Assembly: GCA_958450325.1 (NCBI GenBank)
Contig: OY288257.1
Coordinates: 5,537,873 to 5,601,872 of the forward strand
Origin: Agrostemma githago
Lineage: Eukaryota; Streptophyta; Magnoliopsida; Caryophyllales; Caryophyllaceae
Reading direction: 5' to 3'
DNA length: 64,000 bases
The notes under the pieces are model-generated. The model was not told the DNA's origin and did not search any database. It saw only the letters and a program-made list of their open reading frames with translations. The first letter of the stretch is position 1. Each line of letters begins with the position of its first letter. The position numbers were made by a program, and so were the translations under genes. Of the stretch, positions 43,943-54,917 are shown piece after piece.

Positions 43943-44911
43943 GACCATGTACAATGGAGAGTACATTTCCATCCTCTTATTTTTTCTTTCCCCCAATATT
44001 TTTTTGACACCTCATAATTTCTTTCATGTACTACATTTTTCACTATCTATCTCCTCTTCCTCTTTCCTTCTTCAAATTTTCTCCCACAATAGAGAGGATC
44101 CTCTTATGTTATTTTTCTTATTATTTTAATAATTGGATAATTAATATTGATTTACTTATATTGTTTTCATAATTCACTAAAACTAATTTAAAAAAAATGG
44201 ATTAATTAAATTAAATCTAGTAACATAAAAATCATAATAAAATACATTAAATGAAAAATACATGAAATATAACATTAAAAGTACATATTTATTAATTTAT
44301 GTTCGAGCCTTGGAACATAGTCCATATATGCTCGACTAAATCGTTTTTTAAAGCCATGTGTGTTTGTTTGTCATGTAATTCTTCCCTCCTAGCCATAAAG
44401 TTGTGTAAATTTCTCTCCGCATACGTTCCAGGAGTAACAACAAATGACTCCGAAAAAGAGATAGATGAGTCCCCGTCATTTTCAAGTAATCCCCGCACAA
44501 TATCAAATTTACCCGGTTTTTTTTATCATTCCATTTTAGTAAAATATACCTTATACATATAAAATGGGACAATAAATAAAAATTGGAGGGAGTCAAAGAT
44601 AAAAAAATGAAAATGAAAATATACAAAATAAAAACAAATAAAATCATTTCCAATTTTTATAAAAGATAAAAATAAAAATGATATCTCTTACTAAGAATAG
44701 GATATATATACCAAGAATAGTATATAATTTTGACCAATTGAGTAAGAACCTAGCACAAGGGTCAAGATTGTTTCTCCTTTAAAATTAGAGGAAGAAGAAG
44801 TGATCCTCTTAGCAAGAGGATGAAGGAGGAAGAAGCTACAATGGAGAGGACCTCCTCTTAGAGGAGAGAGAGGGCTAAGAGGAGGTCAATTCCTCTCTAT
44901 TGTACATGGCC
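43943..44911. mobile_element. PIF/Harbinger-type element with transposase remnant
   Basis: 969 bp; ends GACCATGTACAATGGAGAG and inverted GGCCATGTACAATAGAGAG, with TAA on both sides (43940-43942, 44912-44914). A minus-strand frame inside resembles the C-terminus of plant Harbinger transposases, so it looks like an internal-deletion derivative. Confidence 0.8.
44292..44498 (-). pseudogene. Fragment of Harbinger transposase C-terminus
   Basis: Open frame ending AERNLHNFMARREELHDKQTHMALKNDLVEHIWTMFQG. The pattern RR..L.D...H..L..DLVEHIW is what I know from the tails of plant ALP1/HARBI1-like transposases. The DDE catalytic part is absent. It supports the family call for the surrounding TIR element; it is not a working gene. 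Confidence 0.6.
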
Positions 44912-44914
44912 TAA

Positions 44915-45552
44915 TAGGCAAATTTTATAGTTGGTCTACAGAAAAGGCACAAAAAACATCATTAAAATACCCTATGCAGGTGGTATTTGTTGTGGGTATC
45001 TACAAACCACATAGTTTAACCTCTCAAACAGCAACATTCAAGCATTCCATTCTTCATTATCCTTTATTATTATGATTATTATCGTGCATCTGATACAACA
45101 TGTATGTGTTCTTCTTTTGTTTGTACTGATCAGCTACTTTTGCTGTACACTGCTGGCTGAAATGCATATGCTAGACAACCAGACAGACAGACCACCCTGA
45201 ACGCAAGTCAGGACCTGACTGTGTAACCGAACTAGATCCCGACTACATAACAGGTATTTATCCTTTCCTGCAACATCTATCCTCCATAACTACATCTACA
45301 TCTACATCTACATCTACATACCCTTTTCTCTTTTTCAAGATCCCTATTTCTTGTTCCACTTATTATTGACTTCAATGGTCATTCATCCCAATTAATTACT
45401 GGTACCCTCTTACGCAATTTACCCATCATATTGAAAAGTAGTATTGCAATGAATCAAAGATTATTACAAAAATGCCAGTTTAACTAAACTGGGCTTTATT
45501 TGCTATGGCTTTATATTCTCACCAGGCCATGATTAGTGTTTTATGTAATCTG
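44915..45552. other. Spacer before copia-3, with a CTACAT microsatellite
   Basis: A (CTACAT)5 run lies at 45290-45319. No gene seen. Confidence 0.6.
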
Positions 45553-45557
45553 ATATA

Positions 45558-45746
45558 TATTAGAGATAAAGATACTAAGGAAATAGGATAACTTTTGTAT
45601 ACACTTTCCTTAGTTGTAGTAGGTAACCATATAATTGTATAGATACTAGGTTACGGCTTATGAGTTGGTTAGTCTCCTGTTTACAATTTGTATTTAAACA
45701 GTTATTCTCATTAATGAAATTATTCATTCAAGCAAATACTTTTACA
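45558..45746 (+). repeat. 5' LTR of copia-3
   Basis: 189 bp; a 20-bp block (about 50126-50145 in the 3' copy) is missing. Confidence 0.9.
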
Positions 45747-45758
45747 TGATATCAGAGC
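45747..45758 (+). promoter_or_regulatory. Primer-binding site of copia-3, one mismatch
   Basis: TGATATCAGAGC, with A where TGGTATCAGAGC has G at the third base; directly after the 5' LTR. Confidence 0.85.
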
Positions 45759-45820
45759 AAAACCGCTCCACCACCAAAAAATCCGAACTTAATTAAAATC
45801 TTTCTTCCCTTCGTGCAACC

Positions 45821-48800
45821 ATGCCCGGATCTGTCACCACCTTCCCAAACCCCCACGATGCCGCCACTCCGTTCATCTCCATCGATTTGGTCGGCCTCAC
45901 AAAACTCACCCCTTTAACTTACCGCGCATGGTCCACCACCCTCTCGGATCTGTTATTTGGGTTTGATCTCGTCAAGTATCTCGACGGTACCTTCCCCTGC
46001 CCTCCAAAAACTCTCACCTCCACTAAGGATGACAAATCTGTCACCACTACCAATCCCGCGTATCTAACATGGATGCGCCAAGACTCTCTTCTGAAAGCAG
46101 CACTCCGTGGATCTGTTAGCGACACGATCGCGCCACTACTCAATCCCTACACCACCTCTGCCGCAATTTGGACGTATCTCAGCACGACGTATGCTAATCC
46201 ATCTCGCGGTCATATTATGCAAATTAAGGATCGCCTTAACTCCATTACAAAAGACGATCTCTCCGCAACTGAATACATACAAGCTATTCGCTCAAGTGTT
46301 GATGAATTGGCTCAACTGGGGAAGGCCATGGATGATGAAGATGTTATTTCAAGGGTTCTCAATGGGCTTGATGCTGAGACATACCGTCCACTTATTGAAG
46401 CTGTCAAGCACCGGGACACTACTATCTCCTTTGATGCTCTCCATGAGAGACTCATTCAGTTCGATTTATCCCTCAAACATACCTCCAAACCCTCCCACCT
46501 TCACACCCCCGCTTCCGCCCATGCCACATACACTCGACCCTCCCGACCACCACCCCGACCTTCCACCGAACCGGCCCTCTTAGCCACCCCGACCGATACC
46601 ACCCGACCACCCTTCAAAGGCAAGTGTCAATGGTGTCATGCCCCCGGTCACTATCTCCGCAACTGTCCTTCCTTCAAATCCCTCCAACCAAATACGGTTG
46701 TCCCACCCCGACCACCACCCCCAAACCGGAACCCGCCCCGTGCCCACCTCGTCTCGGCTAACTCATCCGGCCTGCCTGATTCCAATCCCGCTCCATGGAT
46801 TATCGATAGCGGGGCAACCCATCACATTACCCATGACCTTCACAACCTATCCCTTCATGCACCTTATGACGGGACCGATGATCTCTTAGTTGGTGACGGG
46901 TCACCCCTCCATATCTCAAATATTGGTTCCTTTTCTCTCTCTCTTACATCTCATACTCCTATCAAATTTACTAATGTCCTTCACGCCCCTTTTATTTCAA
47001 AAAATATTGTTTCCGTCTCTCAATTTTGTCTTGATAATAATGCCACCGCTAACTTTACTCACAATTCGTGTGTCTTACAGGATCAACTGACGGGTCGGGA
47101 GCTATTGCGAGGACACCTTAAATCGGGCTTGTACGAGTGGGTAAGACCGAGTCCTCCACCTAGGGCGTACCTTACCGACGCGACCTCTCCTCACCTTTGG
47201 CATCACAAGCTTGGTCACCCCTCGTCTAATATTACTACTACTATTTTTAAATTAGCTAATTTAAAAGCTTCAAATAAATTTTCTTATTGTAATGCGTGTT
47301 TGACTAATAAGAGTCATAAACTCCCCTTTGCTACTAATACTCTTACTTCTAATAAACCGCTTGAACTTCTTTACTCGGATGTTTGGACATCTCCGTCTTT
47401 TTCTGTTGATGGCTTTAAATATTATGTTGTCTTCGTAGATCACTTTACTCGTTATACATGGTTTTACCCGTTAAAACAAAAATCTGACACTTTTACTATT
47501 TTTAACCGTTTTCGTGCTTTGGTCGAATTTTTTTTTTAATTTACCTATTATTCAAATCTTTTCGGATAATGGAGGAGAATATTTAAAACTTACACCCTCG
47601 GTCACTTCTAATGGTATTACACATCTCACCTCTCCACCTCACACTCCCGAACACAACGGTCTCGCCGAACGACGTCACCGTCACATAGTCGAAACCGGTC
47701 TAGCCCTCCTTACACACGCGCATATGCCCACCACTTATTGGTCCTATGCCTTCACCACGGCGGTCTATCTTATAAACCGCATGCCCACACCCGTTTTCAA
47801 GAACGACTCCCCCTATCTTAAGCTCTTTGGACATAGTCCAAATTATAACAAGCTTCGTAGTTTTGGGTGCCTTTGTTACCCATGGCTCCGACCTTATACT
47901 AGAAACAAATTAGACCCTAGGTCCAAACCGTGTGTCTTTATTGGGTACTCCGCGACCCAAAGTGCTTATCACTGTCTTGACCTCACCACTAAGCGAATAT
48001 ACACCTCACGACACGTCCAATTTGTTGAGGATAATTTCCCGTTTCAGTCGGGCCCGTCGGTTCAGCCCGCTCCCTCCCCCGATGAGTGGTGTTCTGTCCC
48101 ACTCATCTCTCTCCCCCCTCCACCCGCGTCGCCTCCCCCTCCCCCGTCACCCCCTACCCCTGTGTCGCCATCTTCCCCCGCGTCACCCGAGTCGCCCCTC
48201 TCCCCTGTCTCGTCCTCTTCCCTCGCGTCTCCCCTGCCAGCACCGCCCTCTCCCGCGGTGTCCCCTGACCCGACCCCCCTTCGGGTCTACACGCGCCGGT
48301 CGCGTGGTCCTCCTCCAAAGTCGGCTGGTCCTGTCCCACCAACCCCCCCTGCCTCGGTCCCATCCCCTCCTGAGTCGATCGGGGCTGCCGCCTCGCCTCC
48401 GGTAGTTGTTACGGAGGCAGTCCCGGCCCCTGTTGTCACCCGTCCCATCACTCGATCTATGAATCAGATCCGAGTACCCAACCCTAAGTACGCTGCCCTA
48501 ACCCAACTCTCCACCTCGTCTTCCGCGCCCGTTACTCTCAAATCCGCCTTGTCTGACCCACGTTGGCGCCTTGCCATGGAGGCCGAACACTCGGCTCTCC
48601 TAGCCAACAACACTTGGACACTAGTCCCACCTCACAACTCTTACAATGTAGTCGGTTGTCGTTGGGTCTTTCGTATTAAGTATAACCCCGATAACACCAT
48701 TAATAAGTATAAAGCTCGTCTTGTCGCTAAAGGTTTTCACCAACGACCGGGGGTGGATTACTCGGAAACTTTTAGCCCAGTTGTCAAGCCCGTCACAGTT

Positions 48801-50054
48801 CGGTTGATTCTCTCTCTCGCTCTTGCCCGTGGTTGGTCCCTCAGACAACTCGACATCAATAATGCCTTTCTTCAAGGTACGTTAACTGAAACCGTTTACA
48901 TGTCCCAACCTCCTGGTTTTATTGATTCCTCTCATCCCAATCATGTGTGTCGTCTAACTCGAGCCATCTATGGGTTAAAACAGGCGCCTCGTGCTTGGTA
49001 CACTGAACTTAAAAACTATCTTACTACATATGGCTTTATTCAGTCTAAGTCTGATCCATCTCTCTTTTTACTTCATCACAAACATAATCCAATATATTTA
49101 CTTGTTTATGTGGATGACATAATTGTCACGGGTCCTTCGTCAAATTTATTATCTTCTTTTCTTCATTCCTTTTCCCGTCGATTCTCACTTAAAGATCTAG
49201 GGTTCCCGTCATATTTTTTAGGTGTTGAAGTTACCCCCACGTCCTCTGGCCTTACCCTTACTCAAACTAAATATACTCACGATATCCTTACCCGCTCCGC
49301 TATGCTGGATTCTAAACCTGCTGCCACTCCCATGACTGCCTATCCTCCCCTTCTCCAATCAACCGGTTCACCCATAGCTAACCCCACCGATTACCGTACT
49401 ATAATCGGCAGCCTTCAATACTTATCCCTTACTCGTCCCGATATTGCTTTCAGCGTCAATAAGTTGGCACAGTTCATGCAGGATCCTCAAGAATCCCATT
49501 GGTTAGCCCTGAAACGACTACTTCGTTATCTTAAGGGCACTCTCCAGGTTGGCATTAATTTATTTCGCTCTTCTCCTTTTTCGCTTCACGCCTTTTGTGA
49601 TGCAGATTGGGCAGGTGACAGGAACAAGTATATTTCTACCACCGGCTTCATTATTTATCTTGGTCGTAATCCAATTTCGTGGTAATCTCGTAAGCAACAG
49701 GCTGTCGCTATGTCCACCACGGAGGCGGAATTTAGAGCCGTAGCTACCGCAGCAATGGAGCTCATCTGGCTCCGGTCTCTTCTCTCCGAGCTTCATCTCG
49801 TCGTTACGTCTCCCCCGGCTATTTACTGTGACAACTTGGGTGCTACTCACTACGCGGCTAATCCGGTCTTTCATTCTCGTATGAAGCATGTAGCCTTAGC
49901 ATTTTACTTTGTGAGGGAGCATGTTCAGAATGGCACTCTGCGAGTTCAGCACATTTCAGCAAATGATCAGCTGCTCTTACAAAGCCTCTTCCGCGCCCAG
50001 TTCTTGAGCCTCTGTTGTCCAAGATCGGACTATCCTCAGGATCGTCCTCCTTGA
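45821..50054 (+). pseudogene. copia-3 gag-pol, broken at three places
   Basis: Parallels the copia-1 polyprotein throughout: gag, knuckle CQWCHAPGHYLRNC, protease DSGA, integrase, RT (YVDDIIVTG), RNase H (DADWAG, EAEFRA, YCDN). Lesions: a frame change at a 10-T run (47528-47537) inside the integrase core, after which the frame goes on as NLPIIQIFSDNGGEY; a TAA stop at 49683-49685 in RNase H, where copia-1 has a Ser codon; and a loss of about 7 nt near 49970, where copia-1 reads QLADALTKPL, which garbles the tail. The T-run lesion could be an assembly error; the stop and deletion are less easily explained that way. Confidence 0.92.
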
Positions 50055-50061
50055 GGGAGCA

Positions 50062-50270
50062 TATTAGAGATAAAGATACTAAGGAAATAGGATAACTTTT
50101 GTATACACTTTCCTTAGTTGTAGTTATTGTAATCTCTTGAGTTTAGGTAACCATATAATTGTATAGATACTAGGTTACGGCTTATGAGTTGGTTAGTCTC
50201 CTGTTTACAATTTGTATTTAAACAGTTGTTCTCATTAATGAAATTATTCATTCAAGCAAATACTTTTACA
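50062..50270 (+). repeat. 3' LTR of copia-3
   Basis: 209 bp, TATTAG...TTTTACA, preceded by the same TTGAGGGAGCA purine tract as in copia-1. Confidence 0.9.
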
Positions 50271-50275
50271 ATATA

Positions 50276-51355
50276 TTGTTGCCTTCTGGGGGAGAGGTAG
50301 TCAAGTCAAAAGCTTTGCACAAGTTGGATTTATTTTGTTTTTTACAACCAAAAAATAATTAGATGGTTAATTATTGGTTAATTGATTTCTGATTAGACCA
50401 TCACTTTGCTAATCTGTGTTATTTTGTCGCTCTTGGGCATTTTTTTAGGTTCGGATCTCCCATAAAGAGGAGCTCTACAGCCCCGGTGAAGAGGATATGA
50501 AAGAATTGTGGGACAAATTGAGCTATATATTCTATAACTCGTATGTGAATTACACTAGCTAAATTCTAACTTTTTACGATTTTATTTAGTTTGTAGGTAT
50601 TTTGAAACGTATTCATGTTACTTTTTGGACTTGTTTAAATTAGAGTTTTTATCATTCACAGAAATGCCTATTTGAGGCGTCTAATTTAAATAAAACGCCT
50701 CAAATAGGTGTTTTTTAATATAAAAAATATCTATTTGAGGCGTTTTCGTAATACACCGAAACATTTTATTTCTTGTGATATTTGTTCAACGCAAATATAT
50801 GGACCGATTTTATTTTGGGTTTCTAAAGATAAAGACGTGGATAAACGAGGTGATTTTTTTTCTAAAGCACGAATGTTATTTGACGAAAACTTGTCGATAA
50901 GACCATAATGCTTAATACGGAGTAATTATTATTGAAACCTTCTGACATGATATAAAATTGAGTATCGAATTTGTTTCACTAGATACCGAGACGTCTCAAA
51001 GGCAATCTTACGGCTTTTAAATGTCTATATTGAAAACCAAATGCCGTGGAGTTTGTTTTGCGCAATTATGGTGCAATTTTATTTCGGAACTATTATTATA
51101 GAAAACGAATCGATAACCATGAAAATAGCAAACTCGAAATTGACCTCAACCCGGAATGACCCGACCCAAACCGAAGTCAACCCAAATACTCTAACCCGAA
51201 CGTGACCCAACCCGAATCTGACCTGACCTGGTTGACCCGTTTTACGGGTCTAGTCCTAGTCGGTCATAGAGTCCTAGCGCGTTTTGGATATTTCCTAAAA
51301 CCCAATTTTATTACCGTTAAGTAGCAGAAGATTGAAACATAAGACAGGTGTAAGA
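50276..51355. other. Spacer with small inverted repeats
   Basis: A hairpin from CCTATTTGAGGCGT (50667-50680) and ACGCCTCAAATAGG (50695-50708), with a third half-copy at 50731-50743. About 51135-51250 is a loose tandem of ACCCGAA/TGACCC phrases, seen in many degenerate plant repeats. No gene seen. Confidence 0.55.
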
Positions 51356-51442
51356 TTGGCGCCAAAACCCATGATGATCGCATTAGCTTGATAATGAAGC
51401 ACTTGTCTTATGTCGGCTTAACTAGTAATCCTTCTATATAAA
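51356..51442 (+). promoter_or_regulatory. Promoter of IWS1-like gene: E2F-type site and TATA box
   Basis: TTGGCGCCAAAA at 51356-51367 contains the E2F consensus TTTGGCGC on the minus strand. TATATAAA lies at 51435-51442, 123 bp before the start codon. Spacing fits a core promoter; use is inferred. Confidence 0.5.
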
Positions 51443-51564
51443 TCATACATCACCCTCTATTCTCTATTTCTTCCATCACATTCCAAAGAAATCACTACGT
51501 TCATAGTCTTATATTCACCTCTCCCTACTTTCATAGTAGTTCCAAGAAGATTACAAGTTTTAAG

Positions 51565-53053
51565 ATGAAGAATTGCAAGAGGGAGAGATCTGAGATCGAT
51601 GATGATGATGATGATGAGAAGAAAGAATTGTCGAGTATTGTTAAGAAGGTATATTTCTATTTCAAAAAAATAAAAATTGAAGCTTTATGTTGGATTTAGT
51701 CTTCTTAATTGCGTTTATTTTTGTTGTTTATGTATAATAATACTTACTCATCTTCAATTGTACGGAGTATATGTTAAAGGAAGCATCTTTACTCTGTTTT
51801 ACAATCAATCTCTTAATTCTTTTCCTCCAGAATCAATCTCTTAATCATTTCCATAAACGAAAGAAGCAAGAGAAAATCGAGGAGAGCCCAGAAGAAAAAT
51901 ATGGAATTACTGTGGAGAAATATATGGCGATATTCGAAGTAGCCTTTGAAGACGACATCGTTTTGAATCGAGAATCCAAACCCTGCATCAATAAGCTCCA
52001 GAAACTTCCTCTTTTAGTCCAGGCTCTAACCAACACATATTTGCACAAGGTTTTCATCAATCATGGCGTCTTTACTTTGCTCAAGAACTGGCTTGAACCA
52101 CTTCCCGACGGAAGTCTCCCCAATTTCAACATTCGTCAGGGAATTTTGATGCTCTTAACTCTTCAGGTAATTACTTTTTAATTAAATTCTGTTTTTAATC
52201 TTACTTATGTTTTGGTTATGTATGTGGATCTTAACGTGTTTGCAATTGCAGTTTCAGTTTGATGTAAATCAAAGGTTTATCAAAGAAGAATTGAGGGTAA
52301 GCGGACTTGGAAAGGCAATCATGTTCTTGTCTCAGTCTGATGAGGAGACGGCTTCAAACCGCAAACTTGCGAGGGAATTGGTGTATAGATGGGTAAGTTC
52401 AACCCTCTATAATACTGTCTGCGAAACTTACTTAATCAGGCTGAATTGTCGATGATTAAGGCTGTTTTTGATGCGCAGAGTCGTAGCATTTATAATATAA
52501 GCACGAGAATGGAGGATGCAAGATCTATATATGCGGAACCAATGCCCAAGAAGCCGTGTTTCAGGCCGATGATAACGAAACCAGCTCCAACTGCTACGAA
52601 AGATGACTTCTATGATTTTTCATCGTAAGTTGCTCAAACCTAACCTGACCTCTACCCGTCAATGCATATATAGGCTATGTGATGTGATGTGATATCTGAG
52701 AGTTGAAATCATCATGGTGTTTGTGCAGGGGACATAGAAAGATAGCCAAATCCAATATAATGTCACGAGCTCAAATACCGGAAGCAAGTTCTATGGCTTA
52801 CATAATCGCGCCTCAATCCAAAATTGTCAAGAAGAAGAGTAACACGGAAGAAGACAGACGATGTGACAATGTAAGTACATTTATAATAATCTATCTAGAT
52901 TATATTTAGCTGAGATATTAGTTGTAAATTGCAAGAATTTGTTGCTGAGATTAATATTGGTGTTTGTGGCAGATTCTGAGAAAATTGCGGCAGCTTAGAG
53001 CGAGGGAGAGGAACACAACTCCACCAGGCCTCAGGCTTCGGTTAACCACTTAA
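51565..53053 (+). CDS. Short IWS1-like transcription elongation protein (TFIIS N-domain)
   Basis: Six exons: 51565-51648, 51831-52166, 52252-52392, 52479-52624, 52729-52870, 52973-53053; all GT-AG, giving 309 residues. IWS1 binds Spt6 and elongating RNA polymerase II in the nucleus. Residues about 45-190 match the IWS1 core (TFIIS N-terminal/LW domain): LQKLPLLVQALTNTYLHKVFINHGVFTLLKNWLEPLPDGSLPNFNIRQGIL, then SGLGKAIMFLSQSDEETASNRKLARELVYRWSRSIYN. The tail keeps FRPMITKPAP and YIIAPQSKI as in plant IWS1. Odd: Arabidopsis IWS1 is about 500 residues with a long acidic N-terminus; here only a 28-residue start with a six-Asp run remains, and the C-terminus is shortened (ends LRLTT). The start ATG fits the downstream splice in frame. 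Probably a diverged paralogue. Confidence 0.8.
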
Positions 53054-53654
53054 TCAGAACTTCGCCGCGCTGCTAACATGATTATTTTTTGGTTGTTTCG
53101 AGAGAGTAATTAGACATTATTATTATGATGATGATTAGTCATTTGCAAACGTACTGAGGCTTATTGCATCTTACAAAGTAGAAGTAGAGTTAATACTATG
53201 TTGTTAGTTATGAATGAGTATGTGTAATACTAGCTGCGTATATATGTAATGTCTTCCATTTTGAATCAATAATACAAAATTCTATTCTTTACTTCTTTTA
53301 TGGAGTACTCCGTATTTGTTAAGCTGATCTGATGATTTGGTATTATTATTGAATGAATCACTTGGCCCTCCCTCTTCCTTCATCGTCTCCTTCTCCCACG
53401 GAACGTACCCCTTCATGACTAACTCACTTTTCGCTCCTCAAATCGCACCCAACTCGTTTTTTAATTTGGTTGGCTAGAGATTGAAACAAACTCTACATGC
53501 CCGGACGACGGAATCTGCGTATGTGCAAGTGCTGTTGTTGTTGACTGATTAAAATGATGATTGCATTGGATTTCCCATTTCCGATTCATACTCTGTAATT
53601 GATCTCTGACTAATTTAGTCGCATGTACGGGTTAAAAATGAACCCATTTAAAAG
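53054..53654. other. 3' flank of the IWS1-like gene
   Basis: Contains its 3' UTR; one TACTCCGTA at 53306-53314. No gene seen. Confidence 0.45.
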
Positions 53655-54440
53655 ACATTCGACTATTTTCGAGTAAAGTCTGATTAGGATGAAATCTTCG
53701 ATATAAATACTAGAAGCTGTACTATTCTAGAGTTTTTTTAACAACAGTTAGTCATTTTAGGTTATACGGGTCATATTTAGATGACCAACAAAATATCTCA
53801 CGTTTTAAAAAAATCATCAGAAACGGTCGAATTTGAAGAATATTATCCACGTTTTCGAACCGATTTTGTACCGAAATTAAATATCTCGAAATTCACACTC
53901 CATTCATCATAGAAATATCTCAGTGTAACAAAAGATACGGACAGTTTTAAATAAACACATTCTCACATTTTTCGAAAAATTATCCGAAATGGTCGAATTT
54001 TAAGATTATTATACACATTTGTCGGGCCGGTTTGATCCCGAAATTAAATGTCTCGAGATTCAGTTAGTAACTACTTCATTCATCATAGAAATGTCTTGGT
54101 GCAACAGAAGGTACAAACGGTTTCAATTAAACACAATTAAAACACATTCAACCATCTTTCGACTAACATTGGATTATGGCGAAATCTTCGATATATATAC
54201 TAGAAACTGAATTATTTTGGAATTTTTTTAACAACTGTCATTTTATGTTATATAAGAATCCAATTTAGACGACCACCAAAATATCACACATTTTTCGAAA
54301 AATCATCAGAAACGATCGAATTTGAAGGTTATTTATTATTCACGTTTTACGGGCCAATTTGGGCTCGAAATTCACACAGTAACTACTTCATTCATGTTAG
54401 AAATGCCTTGTGTTAAACCACGCCTACATGAAAATCAATT
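53655..54440. repeat. Degenerate direct repeat array
   Basis: A block starting ACATTC near 53655 recurs near 54144 (about 489 bp apart), sharing GAAATCTTCGATATA and TTTTTTTAACAAC. A TCGAAAAAT..TC.GAAA..G.TCGAATTT block occurs three times (about 53808, 53968, 54290). The end (ATCGTGTAAAAGCGAC, near 54434) resembles the intron-1 repeat of transporter C. Confidence 0.65.
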
Positions 54441-54825
54441 TATCGTGTAAAAGCGACTTCTCTATCCATGAATAATACAAAGTAATTAATAAAAGATTCG
54501 TTACAAGTTTGCAATTGATATACTCGTCGCAAATAAGAATTTGTGATATTCATTACTACGTAGGATAAAACTAGTCCATAACAACAATTGCTCAATAATT
54601 GATGATCACTTCCTTGGTAAAGTGACAATTACGCCGTATACTCTCTTTTAAACTCGTACGGAGTATATGATATAGAACAATTCTAGGGACAAATTTCTCG
54701 TCGTCTTACTTCGATCGGCAATTTCTCCGAAAATGCGCATATCAGAAGAAACAATATGGAACGCAGGTAGCCAGTAAAGTCGGACCAAAAACACTTTGTC
54801 CGCCACGTATAACTTGTATCATACT

Positions 54826-54878
54826 ACGTGTCTTCTACATGCAATTTCCTCACCTTTGTCACTCACTCTTTATATACA
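54826..54878 (+). promoter_or_regulatory. Seed-type promoter cluster: ABRE, RY element, TATA box
   Basis: ACGTGTC (54826-54832) fits the ABRE consensus ACGTGKC; CATGCA (54838-54843) is the RY core bound by B3 factors such as ABI3/FUS3; TTTATATAC at about 54868-54876 is a TATA box some 45 bp before the ATG. The RY/ABRE pair within 20 bp upstream of TATA is typical of seed storage protein promoters and fits the gene that follows. Confidence 0.6.
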
Positions 54879-54917
54879 ACTCCTACTACTTACACCACCA
54901 TTACAGGATTTACAAAA

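Larger units (their letters stand above)
45553..50275 (+). mobile_element. Ty1/copia element, same family as copia-1, defective (copia-3)
   Basis: Bounded by ATATA target copies (45553-45557, 50271-50275). LTRs 45558-45746 and 50062-50270 share copia-1's TATTAGAGATAAAG start and TTTTACA end. The 5' LTR lacks 20 bp present in the 3' LTR; otherwise I see one substitution. Gag-pol closely parallels copia-1 but has three lesions. Confidence 0.94.

Noticed and set aside
54828..54917. Thirty-codon N-terminal extension of the cupin protein
   Set aside because: It would begin at GTG and run through the TATA box; the first ATG (54918) leads straight into a signal peptide.
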